In this document: positions 25,127 through 34,904 of the stretch, piece by piece | Numbering within the stretch: position 1 is the first letter of the stretch | Layout: each line of letters starts with the position of its first letter | Assembly (NCBI RefSeq): GCF_963676685.1 | Contig: NC_092350.1 | Coordinates: 3,957,486 to 4,021,485 of the forward strand | Direction of reading: 5' to 3' | Source of the DNA: Mytilus edulis | Lineage: Eukaryota; Mollusca; Bivalvia; Mytilida; Mytilidae | Length of the DNA stretch: 64,000 bases | Notes under the pieces: generated by a model | What the model was told of the DNA's origin: nothing | The model's input: the letters and a program-made list of their open reading frames with translations, nothing else | Database searches by the model: none | Translations under genes and position numbers: made by a program

Positions 25127-25710
25127 TTAAATACACAAAAAGAGTTTTAAAAGCAGCATTGTCTAGCGCTTTCATCCATCTTGGGACTTTTCAAGACTAT
25201 GAACGTCGTTATGAACGTCGTTATGGGGAACACATTAGTATTATGACGTAACGTCATTGTTCGTAAAATATAAGTAGTATGACGCAACGTTATTGTATAT
25301 ATATATATATATTTCTAATGACTTATAAAGAATATTTGCATGTTTCAAGGTTCTTGAATACATGATGAGTAAATGCCTATATATTCTTAATATACTTTGC
25401 ATTTAGTAAGTAACACTGTAAACATATATTTTCTCGTGTGTGCTCATAAGTAGCATGCATGTTTCACTATATTGCAATATTTTAAATACAGTTGTTATAA
25501 TTGAATTATACCTTGAACATGTAATACGGAGAGAGTTTTTATAGGCTGTGCCTGTTGCTCAATCCTTTTCAATTTGAATAAAATATGTTTAAAATCAAAT
25601 ATGCAGATATGCATAATAAATAAAAAATAAAAAAACTGACCCAATACTTTTCCTACAGCTTCGATGTTGGTCATAGATACTGAATTCCATTTTCCTAAAA
25701 ATTGAGCCAT
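19730..25710 (-). CDS. Fatty-acid-binding protein gene B (four exons, intact)
   Basis: This is a cytosolic lipid-binding protein of the FABP/CRABP family, 140 residues. Minus-strand exons are 25641-25710 (ATG 25708-25710), 22060-22235, 20972-21088 and 19730-19789 (stop TAG 19730-19732). All introns are GT..AG, in phases 1, 0 and 0. Exon 1 begins MAQFLGKWNSVSMTN with the N-terminal family signature. Exon 2 contains KWTFEFTKDGDTFSI and ends FGQCLK. Exon 3 starts ITITFDSDSKMTVLE, and exon 4 reads VAEVLESGAKMTQTFERCT. Exon lengths 70, 176, 117 and 60 nt match FABP-A. Intron 1 contains a Penelope-type 3' tail, a LINE remnant and a SINE dimer; intron 2 contains family-B repeats. A TATA box lies about 75 bases upstream of the ATG. 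The ligand cannot be told from sequence alone. Confidence 0.9.
20772..20813. repeat. Hairpin in FABP-B intron 3
   Basis: GCACACTG..AATAAC pairs with GTTATT..CAGTGTGC around a CCGCTACGCGA loop, giving a 14-bp stem with a small bulge. It may be part of an inverted-repeat element, but no outer borders were found. Confidence 0.6.
21095..21525. repeat. Dispersed repeat family B, core-linker-core
   Basis: Cores at about 21101-21245 and 21445-21525 flank a linker with cgaagtgctgactactggg and atcgacccagtg. It lies in intron 2 of FABP-B. Confidence 0.75.
22515..22830 (+). repeat. Penelope-type element 3' tail, 5'-truncated
   Basis: The stretch matches the 3' UTR of the elements at 14636-17210 and 37575-39340: the ggtatcggatttgttt region, gtaccacatgtcgagcag, the gatcatcccagtttttggg region and tgagtttgaaagtctctctg. 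Short hydrophobic frames through it come from the UTR and do not encode a secreted protein. Confidence 0.7.
23220..24110 (+). pseudogene. LINE reverse-transcriptase C-terminal fragment
   Basis: Plus-strand blocks are LSVYRQVKHLVDRNSL, IYYAFIRPILEYGDVVWGN, ESIQIEAARIITGLRR, LKFHLFNQFLSENTFC and a CPKYN zinc-knuckle-like end (ENTFCVNCNH..HFFFSCPKY). This is the region after the RT palm in Jockey/CR1/RTE-like LINEs. At least two frameshifts break it, near 23385 and 23790. It lies in FABP-B intron 1, antisense. Confidence 0.75.
24241..25120 (+). mobile_element. Tandem dimer of a tRNA-like SINE (440-bp unit)
   Basis: The block starting ttgtagggttgtcactgact at 24241 repeats at 24681 and is essentially identical for about 385 bases. 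Each unit has a tRNA-like part with a candidate A box (tggtctagcggg, 24471 and 24911) and an exact RNA polymerase III B box (ggttcgaatcc, 24530-24540 and 24970-24980). It is followed by a tail with ttgcgaaagcaaattt and then TA repeats. A third copy of the SINE part is at 46975-47235. The acceptor stem cannot be folded, so this is not a tRNA gene. Confidence 0.8.
25056..25121. repeat. (TA)n microsatellite ending the SINE
   Basis: About 32 uninterrupted TA units at the 3' end of the second SINE copy. The copy at 46975-47235 ends in a shorter TA tract in the same place. Confidence 0.95.
25122..25640. other. Intron 1 of FABP-B near exon 1, no recognised element
   Basis: A doubled gaacgtcgttat unit lies at about 25200-25224, and a short TA run at about 25296-25311. 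No coding signal. Confidence 0.4.
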
Positions 25711-25783
25711 ATCGAAATACTATGTAGACGTTAACCTGTAGCGCCAGTTAAAAGTATGTGGGTTATTCAGTGACTTTACGTTT

Positions 25784-25793
25784 CTTATATATA
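25784..25793 (-). promoter_or_regulatory. TATA box of FABP-B
   Basis: TATATAAG on the minus strand lies about 75 bases before the FABP-B ATG. This predicts a start site near 25755 and a 5' UTR of about 45 nt. It supports the ATG at 25708-25710 as the true start and exon 1 as the first exon. Confidence 0.6.
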
Positions 25794-25799
25794 GTGTAT

Positions 25800-26476
25800 A
25801 AACTCAGCATTAACCAATATATCAGTCACCAGGTAAACTGATTAATTATAAGGTAGAACGTTCTCAAATATGACCTGCGAAGGGTAGAATCTCTATTCAA
25901 TATACAATGTAAACATTGATTGCGTTGCATTGTAGGTAGAACGTCTGATACTTATTTTACACAAAAGTAGAATGTCCTTTAATTCATGCAAAGAAATTAT
26001 CAGATTATGAAATAGGAAGGTAAAAAAATCTTATTTTCAATCAAATTAGTTTTATTTTGATCTTTTATCCCGCAAAAGCATTCATTCAAAAAGAATTCGA
26101 GAACCTTCCTATCCTGTTAATACAATTTGAAATTTCAAGTAACTATTACAACACGTACATGAAGAAGTAACATATAAATCTATCAACGATTTATATTGCC
26201 ACAGAAATGCCTCTTAGCGTTAAATATAATGGAAAAAGAAATATTCGTTTTGCGATAACCTCATTGATTCTGTTATCTATCAAAGTTCATGTACATGTGA
26301 GTAACCGATAAATACAGCATATATAAAAAGGTATAACAAATTATTTGTTTATATTGAATTCCCTCTTCAATTATTATTTATCTTTGAAGGCAGCACCAAT
26401 TAAGAGGTTATAGCTTCTTCAAAGGTCTGCTGATTTTTGTTTGTCAATTTTGTTTTCGATCTAACAGAATAATAAG
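25800..26476. other. Upstream flank of FABP-B, no gene seen
   Basis: A+T-rich, without recognised repeats or frames. Confidence 0.4.
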
Positions 26477-26892
26477 CAAAACAGTCTGGCTATGTCTATT
26501 GATTGGCGTCTTAAATTATCCCATTGACTGGAACAGATTATGTGAACTGTTATCTGTAACAACCACTGCTCACTATGTACTTGTTAAAGACACTTAAACT
26601 GTGGGGATACTAAAGGTTCTCAATACCTAAATAAAGTAATTCGAAAAATTGATCATGAATAACACGATGTTATATGATTTATATCAATAATATAATCAAA
26701 CATAAAGGTTATTCCTGATTAATTTTTCGGATTATTTCATTATTAAAGGTGTTAAGAACCTTTGGTGACCCTACAGTTTAAATTCTACGATAAGTTAGTA
26801 GTGAGCAGTGTAGTTACAAACGTTCACATAATCTGTCCCAGTCATTGAATGAATTAAGGACGTCAATCAATGGCCACAGCCACACTGTTTTG
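26477..26892. mobile_element. Foldback (long imperfect palindrome) element
   Basis: The left arm (26477 to about 26680) and the right arm (about 26700-26892) are reverse complements over almost their full length, with roughly one mismatch in five bases. Matching blocks include cagattatgtgaac, caaaggttcttaacacc against its left equivalent, and cgaaaaattgatcatgaataac. The arms meet at atatcaataatataat. Outer ends are CAAAACAGT and ACTGTTTTG. There is no coding capacity, and no target duplication could be set with confidence. Confidence 0.8.
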
Positions 26893-28064
26893 AATATAAT
26901 TCTAATACCAATATACTCTTATAACCGGTTTTCGGTAAGACATATACATAATGTACATGTAATACAGACTGAAATCTGCTAAAACTATTGCAAAATCTAA
27001 TCTCCCTAAATTATAATTTGGTAAATACTCGTGGTAACGTATTGAAATCTCTATCACGAATTATTGTATTGCGCGAAACAAATCTGGGTCACAAACCAGA
27101 ACCGTGTGAAATACATCAACTATAAGAGGGAAACAACGGAACAATGGAAAAATTGAACTGATACATACAAACTTGTTTTATAGCTACACAAGCCCACCCA
27201 TTTATATAGCAATGTTATATATACCTCTAAAATGACAGGTCATATGGCGGTAATATTGTACAAATTAACACAAGAACACACATGACAGAGAAATACCCAA
27301 ATGAATAATATAGTTGCTGTAGATCCTTGCCTTTACGAGAGTATACAGGATAGCACAATATAACTATAAACTGTGCACCACACAAATGATTCAACGTCAT
27401 AAAAAGAGACTTTTTTTACGTTCATTTCATCGCAGATGAATTAATAAAAAATAGAATATGAAAGTGTAATTGTGTTTGTCATGTTGTTATTCAATATATT
27501 AAAATGACTCGAAATTGTAAAAAAAAAATAATATGCCAAACTCGAAGAATCGACCAACACAATGGGTTTGTGTAACAGAAGATGGATCATACTTATGTAT
27601 ATATAGATACTCGAGAGTCTATCCTAAATTGAGGTAAATTATATGGCCTTCCGAAAATCCGGTTGTGGTGTACAAAAACATTTTGACACCTCATGTTTGT
27701 GGTATAACACCTTTGCGTAAGATTATTGTTTTCTGTTTGGTATTAAAATAATATTAAGATCCATCGTGTGAATAATTTATTTAGCAATCGCCATTGGGAG
27801 TCAGAAGGGTTTAAAAAAACAGTTGTTCGACCTGTTAGTCATTTGCGTTTTGTTGAAAAATACTTTTTAACTTTTGTGTCTTTCGAAAAAAGTTTTTTTG
27901 TGCTGTATTAGGACCATTCTACAACGAAATTTGTTTTACATGTACACGTTTAAAATTGCGGTTTTTATTCAATGCAATCACAGGTTTGAACGTAGTTTTC
28001 AATTTAGACTTGTTTATATACTTGTGCAACATTGTATTTCACCTTGTAATTCATTAAAGAATTG
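26893..28064. other. Intergenic DNA without a recognised gene
   Basis: Short frames only. The tail near 27840-28060 has no known match in the window. Confidence 0.4.
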
Positions 28065-28600
28065 ATAGAAAGAAAATAGGTCAATACCATAATCCTCCAT
28101 TTTGACAAAACTTTGAATTTTTCGAAAAACTAAGGATTTTCCTACCCCAGGAGCAGATAACCTTAGCCGTATTTTGCACAACTTTTTTGAATTTTGGATC
28201 CTCAATGCTCTTCAACTTTGTATTTTTTCGGCTTTTTAACTATTTTGATCTGAGCGTCACTGATGAGTCTTATATAGACGAAACGCGCGTCTGGCGTATA
28301 AAATTATAATCCTGGTACTTTTGATAACTATTTACACCACTGGGTCGATGCCACTGCTGGTGGACGTTTCGTCCCCGAGGGTATCACCAGCCCAGTAGTC
28401 AGCACTTCGGTGTTGACATGAATATCAATTATATGGTCATTTTTATAAATTTTCTGTTTACAAAACTTTGAATTTTTCGAAAAACTAAGGATTTTCTTAC
28501 CCCAGGAGTAGATAACCTTAGCCGTATTTGGCACAACTTTTTGGAATTTCGGATCCTCAATTATTAAGACATTGTCCAAATAAGTTTTTTTCACCAATTC
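28065..28600 (-). repeat. Dispersed repeat family B, core-linker pair
   Basis: Reverse orientation of the 40035-40610 copy: one core at about 28200-28335 flanked by two linkers. The linker frame (LVIPSGTKRPPAVAS on the minus strand) stays open here as it does at 40155-40397. Confidence 0.75.
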
Positions 28601-29044
28601 ATTCTATTTTTTGTAAATATTATTTCTTCTAACATGATATAGGAGTGTAAGTTTATTTATAACATAAAAAAGCTTAGAGACAAAAACAACATACTATATT
28701 AGACAACGTATCTAAACTATGATTCACAATTGTCGTATTGAATGAAGTTGTTCCATATTACAGATTTATTTTGATTAATAACCTGATATCCCCATAAATC
28801 TACTCAAGAAGAATATAAAGGAAAAACATAATTCTACGTTCTTGTTCATATATGTGTACTGCAGTGAATCACTGCTGGTGTAGTTTTTATTCCCCTAGGG
28901 TATCATTAGCCCAGAAGTCAGCACTATAATATGTGTTGACATGAATTATCATTGATAGGTCATTTTTATATATTAACTGTTACTGTTAAAACAAATACTT
29001 GGGCTTTTCTAACTCCGCAATTGAATACAGTAGCTGTATATGGC
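28601..29044. other. No recognised gene
   Basis: A very eroded family-B linker may be present near 28860-28960 (atcactgctgg, cctagggtatcattagcccag). Confidence 0.35.
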
Positions 29045-29175
29045 CAAACCTTTCGGATCTTTTAGGTCTCAATGCTCTTCAACCTCGTAATTTTTTTTGT
29101 CTTTTAAACTTTTGTTTTCTTTGAGAGTCACTGATGAGTCTTTTGAAGACGGAATGGACGTCTGGCACACAAATA
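29045..29175 (-). repeat. Eroded family-B core
   Basis: Visible blocks are aatgctcttcaac, gagtcactgatgagtc and gaagacggaatggacgtctgg, matching the family-B core with many substitutions. Confidence 0.55.
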
Positions 29176-29819
29176 CAAAATTTGAATCACAGTATCGATG
29201 ATGAGTGTATTCACTATTAACATATGTAACGATGAGTTTGACTGAAGTGATACTATACTTTATCATTTTGTATTGTAATTCACTGAGATTATGACAACTA
29301 CTGCTGGATACAATAGCCTGTATTTTAATACTTGCGAATATTAATACAGCTGTTGGTTATTTCTTTTAAGTTGTTTTAAGTTTAGTCATTTCAAGACCTT
29401 GTATAATTTACTGTATGGTGATATTTTGTTCTTTTTTGAATATTGTTCCAGATTTATAGCTGTTTTTATCTACGCATATTGGTCTATGGTGAGTAGTTTT
29501 CATATTGGTAATCCTACCGCGCTTTTTTAATGTTTCATTACGCCAAATAAAGGTAACAGCAGTATACCAGTGCTTTAAAATCACACATCGATTTTAAGAA
29601 ACAAATACGGTTAATAAACTAAAACCGAGCGAAACATATCCACTATGATGAAAAATCAAAGGAAAACCACGACAACTAAAATGCAACAAAAACAAACGCC
29701 GACATGCATAGCAACAAACTATATAATAACTGCCATATTCCTGACTTGGTACAGTACATTTTTAAGAAACAATGTTAGGTTGAACCTTGTTTAATGGCTA
29801 GCCACACCTCTCACTTAAA

Positions 29820-30260
29820 ATAAAAATGTTAGAAAATATTGATAAAATGCCAACAAGTTACGTGAAAGAAATACAGCATATGCCCTCTCCACTGAGAAAC
29901 ACACAAACGAATAATATAAGATCGACACAACAGGCAAACTGCAGAACAATAACGAACATCTTCCATCAACGACAGACACCACGAAAAGACCAACGTGACA
30001 TAGATGGATGCGAACATTTATAGGCCAGCGTACGGTTTTTAACAACGAAAAAACTCATACTGCATAGTTATCATTAAAAGGCCCCGAATTGACAAATGTT
30101 ACAAAGTTCGAACGAGACAATCAAAGGCCGAACGAACGAAACAAGGAACGAAAATATCCAATGTGATATTCAGCAACAAACGAAAACTACTTAATTTTAC
30201 CGGTATACATACAAAATGTGCGGGCTTAAACATATTTGCCTGTGCTGAACCAACCTCTTA
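29820..30260 (-). repeat. Dispersed repeat family D, reverse copy
   Basis: Read on the minus strand it shows the caatTCGGGGCCTTTTAATG and GTACGCTGGCCTATAAATG blocks that match the end of 5225-5860. The three overlapping short frames here are by-products. Confidence 0.5.
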
Positions 30261-30329
30261 ACTTCGGACACTGGTGTAACAGTTTAACATACATTGTACA
30301 TGCATAAACAAAGTTAACTATGGAAATAA

Positions 30330-30480
30330 GTTAAAACGGCTTTTATAGCTGACTATTTTGGAATGGCTGTAACCATTGTTGGAGACAGTATGATTACCGT
30401 TATGTGTTTTCAACATGTATGTGTCATTGTGGTCTTGAGTGAAGAGTTGATTCATTGGCAATTATTTCACATATTTTAAT
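30330..30480 (+). repeat. Dispersed repeat family D, partial
   Basis: Contains ggcttttatagctgactat and tgtgtcattgtggtcttgag, then a partial terminal block. Confidence 0.5.
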
Positions 30481-30664
30481 TTTAATATATTTTGTATAAT
30501 GATATTGTCGATTAGTATTGTTCTATCGTTACTGATAGTTTCAAAGTCTTTAGACCGATCCATAAAAAACTTTGAACTATGGTGAACCTTCTATTAACTT
30601 TCACGTAATCTAAGATAAATATATCAGTATCTGTTGCTATAATTTATTGTGCTGTACTGTACTG

Positions 30665-31135
30665 ATTTGTATACTTCTGTTTGTCTGGTGTTTTTTGTAG
30701 CCATAGTTTGTTCATTAGGTTAATCTTATTTACCAGGTTCAACCCACCTTTTTCATTCCCCTTTAAAAATGCCCTGCACCAAGTCAGGAAAATAGCCATT
30801 GTTATATTATTGTTCGTTTCTGTGTGTGTTGCATTTTTACGTTGTGTCGTTTGTATTCTCTTTTTTTTTAATTTATTAAGAAAGACGTGGCACGGTACTT
30901 GTCTATCCCAAATTCATGTATTTGGTTTTGATGTTATATTTGTTATTCTCGTGGTATTTTGTCTGATGCTTGGTCCGTTTCTGTGTGTGTTGCGTTTCGG
31001 TGTTGTGTCGTTGTTCTCCTCTTATATGTAATGTGTTTCCCTCGGTTTTAGTTTGTTACCCCGATTTTGTTTTTTGTCCATGGATTAATGAGTTTTGAAC
31101 AGCGGTATACTACTGTTTCCTTTATTTATTTGAAA
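30665..31135 (+). repeat. Dispersed repeat family E
   Basis: Contains the blocks accaggttcaacccacc, accaagtcaggaaaa, gttcgtttctgtgtgtgtt, tgtttccctcggttttag and cagcggtatactactg. The same order recurs at 40930-41180 and 44560-44875, and part of it at 39420-39620. A hydrophobic frame through it (30681-31031) is not conserved between copies. Confidence 0.65.
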
Positions 31136-31674
31136 TAAATGTGCGCCTTATGCTTACTAAATCTTTGTTAAAAAGAGATCTAACAACATATTCTTCATAT
31201 TAATTTGTTATTTATATTGTAAATAAAAAAATACAACTTGGATTTGCTTAAATTTCTTTTCAGGGGTTTGAGTGCAAGCATTCAGTAGAAATAAAGTGAA
31301 TTAATTTTATGAGCAGGCAAGTAACGATAGGTTTGCCTCATTTTGTATGTTGACAATATACAAACATTAGCATGAAGTTTATAATCATAACAAGCAGGTG
31401 GTCGATCATCCCAATGAGCAGTATGTCAGTTATCACTTCAAAAACAACTTAATCATCTCCGATATCTGATTATGATCAATTTTGCACATTCGTTAGAGTT
31501 CTGTTTCGTAATGTGGAGTATGTATAGGGTAAGTGCTGTCTGTTCTTCTTTTTGTAAGGATTTTGGCACTTGTATACACGTGTATTTTCTAGATTTGTTT
31601 ACCCTTAGGTATCTTGCCCCTTTTTTAAAAAGTAATAAGCTTTATTGATCCTTTAATATATAATTCTCCTAAAC
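31136..31674. other. No recognised gene
   Basis: Intergenic A+T-rich DNA between repeats. Confidence 0.4.
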
Positions 31675-31890
31675 AGATGTGGAGCAGGATCTGCATGCTT
31701 ACTCGTCCAGAGCACCTGAGATCACCCCCAGCTTTTGGTGGGGGACGTGTTGCTCAGTCATTGGTTTTCTATGTTGTGTCCTCTGTATTACTCTTTGTCT
31801 GTTTTTTTAAATTTTATTTTTAGCCATGGCGTTGTCAGTTTATTTTCAATCTATGAGTTTGACTGTCCATTTGGTATCTTTCTCTCCTTA
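31675..31890 (+). repeat. Penelope-type element 3' tail
   Basis: Starts in the gatgtggagcaggatctgca block and continues through gagcacctgagatcaccccc, ttttctatgttgtgtcctct and gtttgactgtccatttgg. It is 5'-truncated, as expected for target-primed integration. Confidence 0.7.
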
Positions 31891-32169
31891 TTTATCGAAA
31901 TAATTGCTAATGACATATACAACAAACGACATTATAATAGAAAAAGTTTTATTACAATGCTGCCTCAAAACACAATCTTTTTCTTTTAATATCAGATGTT
32001 AAATGTGCAATTCTTACAATGTGATGGCTTGAAATTTGTTGAAGTTCTTCCTTTTGTTGCTTTTTCTACATCGCATTTCAATACAAACATATTTAGTTAG
32101 CATTACAATATGCAATAGTTAAAATTCAAACAACATATATTGATCACTCCGCTATTTTGTTTCCTAAAT

Positions 32170-32553
32170 CTATGTGCATTTTTCGAATACCTGGGTCATC
32201 TTTTCTCCACTTTCCAAATCTTCCAAAACCTTTAAAGGCAACCAGCTAATTATATATCAATATATTTCAATCACATTTTTGTAAAGCATAAAATGCATCG
32301 AAATCTTAAATCAAGACTGATCCTGCAATAACAGAAATAGACATGTCATAAGCATATACTTAAATTAATACCACCTTCATACATTTTCAAGATGGGCCTT
32401 TTGTAACCAATTCTTTTCCTTCTTTTTCGTAAGTATTTATTAATTTGGGTGTGTTGTTCGATTCATTCGACACTGTCCACCTATCTCCAACTTTTGTGAA
32501 TTCAAATGTCCAGGTGGATGCTTTGGCCATTTTAATCATTTAGTCTGAATAGC
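32170..32553 (-). pseudogene. Fatty-acid-binding protein pseudogene C
   Basis: Two FABP exons of a FABP-B-like copy remain. The exon 2 match (32375-32553, 179 nt) has correct AG/GT borders and reads ..WTFEFTKVGDRW and KELVTKG. It carries two stops: TAA where FABP-B has GAA near its start, and TGA where FABP-B has GGA near its end. It also has a one-codon insertion. The exon 4 match (32170-32229, 60 nt) is intact, reading VLEDLESGEKMTQVFEKCT and a stop. Only 145 bases separate the exons and nothing there resembles exon 3, so exon 3 and most of two introns have been deleted. I found no exon 1 upstream. It is the third member of the minus-strand FABP cluster. Confidence 0.85.
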
Positions 32554-33224
32554 CTAAAAGTGTATTACATTTTTCAGGTCATAAATATAATAAATGAAAA
32601 TGAAAATGAATATAACTGTATGAATAAAGTTTTTTGAAGTATCCACCAGTTTTGTTTCCTCCAAAATCGGTCTTCTTATAATTAACGAACGAATCATTTT
32701 TGGAATAGCGGATATTTGGTTCGAACTAAGATTTTGAACACTTATATATCCCGATAAAATCTGAGGTATAATATTTGGTTCTATGTCTTTACTAGCGGCT
32801 AATTTAACTTCCTTGGTTTTTTATAATACATTTGATATCATCTTCTGATAAAGGTAAGATTTTGTTAAACTCAATAATCTAAACAATGTAAACAATAACT
32901 AATAAATGAGAACAAAATTATGTAATATGGTTTACTCTCTGACGAAATAACTACTTGCTAAACAGATTAGGTGGTACTCAGATATATAGTACTGTTGGGA
33001 CAGAATATAACTTCCCATATAAGATGTGTTCCAAATAATTTTTATTATATAACAAACGTTCAATATGGGAACGTGCCTTTTATAATATGTTATTCAATGT
33101 TATAAGAAAATGTCCTTCACAAAGGATAAAATTTCCATAGTAAAAGTTCCCAACAGAACTTATGTTATATTCTAAAAAGTCTTCATTCACACATCGTTGT
33201 CAATACGAGTAACATGGTTATAAT
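32554..33224. other. No recognised gene; weak inverted repeat
   Basis: tactgttgggacagaatata near 32990 and its partial complement near 33150 (gttcccaacagaac .. tatattct) suggest a short non-autonomous element of about 190 bp. Borders and target duplication are unclear. Confidence 0.4.
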
Positions 33225-33405
33225 TAGCTGGCTACAGAACCAGGTTTAAACCACTACTTTCTTCATAAGGAAATATCTGTACCAAGTCAGGAATATGACA
33301 TGTTTTTACACTTGTGTTTTTGAGATTTTGCCATTTAAGAAGGAACTTTCTGGTTCGAACTTTCCTTTGAGTACGACATTTTTGTTTATCTACTTGTTTG
33401 AATAC
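33225..33405 (+). repeat. Dispersed repeat family F, partial
   Basis: Contains accaggtttaaaccac, gtaccaagtcaggaatatga and attttgccattt, the same order as at 41330-41470 and 60430-60570. Confidence 0.5.
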
Positions 33406-33764
33406 ATAATGTAAACCAGCTTATTTTCGCGTGTAACATTATCTGGCAATTTAATTTCGCAATACCCTTATTAACGTCATGTAGTTAAAAAAAGAAAGAT
33501 CAAAGCTTGAAATATTCGCGACGATAGATACTCTCGTTTTTTATTGTACACACGCAAATCGCAAAAAAAAAAAATCGTCTTGCGAAATTAAGTTATTTCA
33601 CAGTATTATAGACGAGGTTTTGACATTTTTGTACCAAAATAAAACTTCGAAGTAGAAGTTTCGTTTTGTAACAAATGTCTCCTGGACAATTTCACTTATT
33701 TCTATCTTGATATAAAAAAAAATAGGTAAAACCTTAATATTCATATACATAAAATCTTTATTAA

Positions 33765-34150
33765 TGATTTTTCTGATAGAGGGTTGCTGCTCACATGAAC
33801 GCTTTTAGACCAAGAGTTCCAAACGGGGAAACTGGAATTTTACAGACGCCATCACCAGTCTGTTGAACGTAATGGAATATTCGTTTCACAGATGATATCG
33901 GATATGTCGTAACTAGAATCCTCTGCCCTTTTTAAAAATGTGATTACCATTTTAGAATGTTAAATGGTTTTGAAATAACATGAGCATGAGATCATCCCCA
34001 GTTTGGTGGGCTTCATGTCGCTTAGTCTTAAGGGTTCTATGTTGTGTCTTGTGTACTATTATTTGTGTGACTGTCTTTTTATATTGCTTTTTAGTTTATT
34101 TTCGATCTATTAGTGTCCCTCTAGTATCGTTCGCCCCTCTTTTAATAATA
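33765..34150 (+). repeat. Penelope-type element: RT C-terminus plus 3' tail
   Basis: The segment before the tail matches, in eroded form, the coding end of the element (attttacagacgccatcac.., then cagatgatatcggatatgt). In the 37575-39340 copy that end reads ..INISQMISDMFLSS and a stop. The 3' UTR then follows. The combination shows that the common tail is the 3' UTR of this element type. Confidence 0.7.
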
Positions 34151-34904
34151 GTTATAATATAAAAGTTCCAAGAAAATTGGTTAAATATGTATTATAAATG
34201 TTAAAGATAATTCAAATTCTAGCAATATATATTACAATTTCACAAATAAATTTGTGCTACAACTAATTAATTACGGCTACTAAGATCGAATGAGTAAGAA
34301 GTCACATGACTCTTTTTTCTTTAAAAAACCATATTATGTAGTATAAACATGCAGTACGGCAGATAATAATCTATATGTGTATTGGCATTCAATAATAAAT
34401 TAAAATTGCATTAGATTCCATTAACTTTGAAAACATAAATGTATAGAATGCAATATAAAAACATGTAAGTTGTTCCACATATTGTTCTTATAGTAAGCAT
34501 CAATGAAAAGTTTGAAGGTTAAACAATGTTTTTCATCTTTTCTAAATATTTTCTCAATAATAGCTGCGTTTTCAGTTCTGGAAATGTGAAGAAATCTCAT
34601 ACATGGCGAAAAACTGTTACATATACTTAACAATCAAGAAACGTTCACGGATTTAGTCGGATAATTCTTGAAGAGGTTTATTAACACAATTGATACTGAC
34701 GTCGTAATGTTCCAAAGATGGATTATTTAAACTTTGAGAAAAACTCTGACGAAATATCATTGAAATGAAAGCACATGCATCAATATAGCATCTGTTAAAT
34801 TTCCTTTGACGTTACACAGATCGAAAACTGTAAGCGAATTTGAAAATGTTTTATAGTGAACTTTTATGGTATATACATTGACCTTATTATTTCTATTAAG
34901 TTAG
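34151..34904. other. Downstream flank of TLR-1
   Basis: The last 50 bases before the stop codon (cttttatggtatatacattg) match the downstream flank of TLR-2 at about 48945. The rest has no recognised feature. Confidence 0.45.

Noticed and set aside
32985..33180. A complete MITE with CTGTTGGGA ends
   Set aside because: The inverted ends match only over about ten bases and no target duplication could be fixed.
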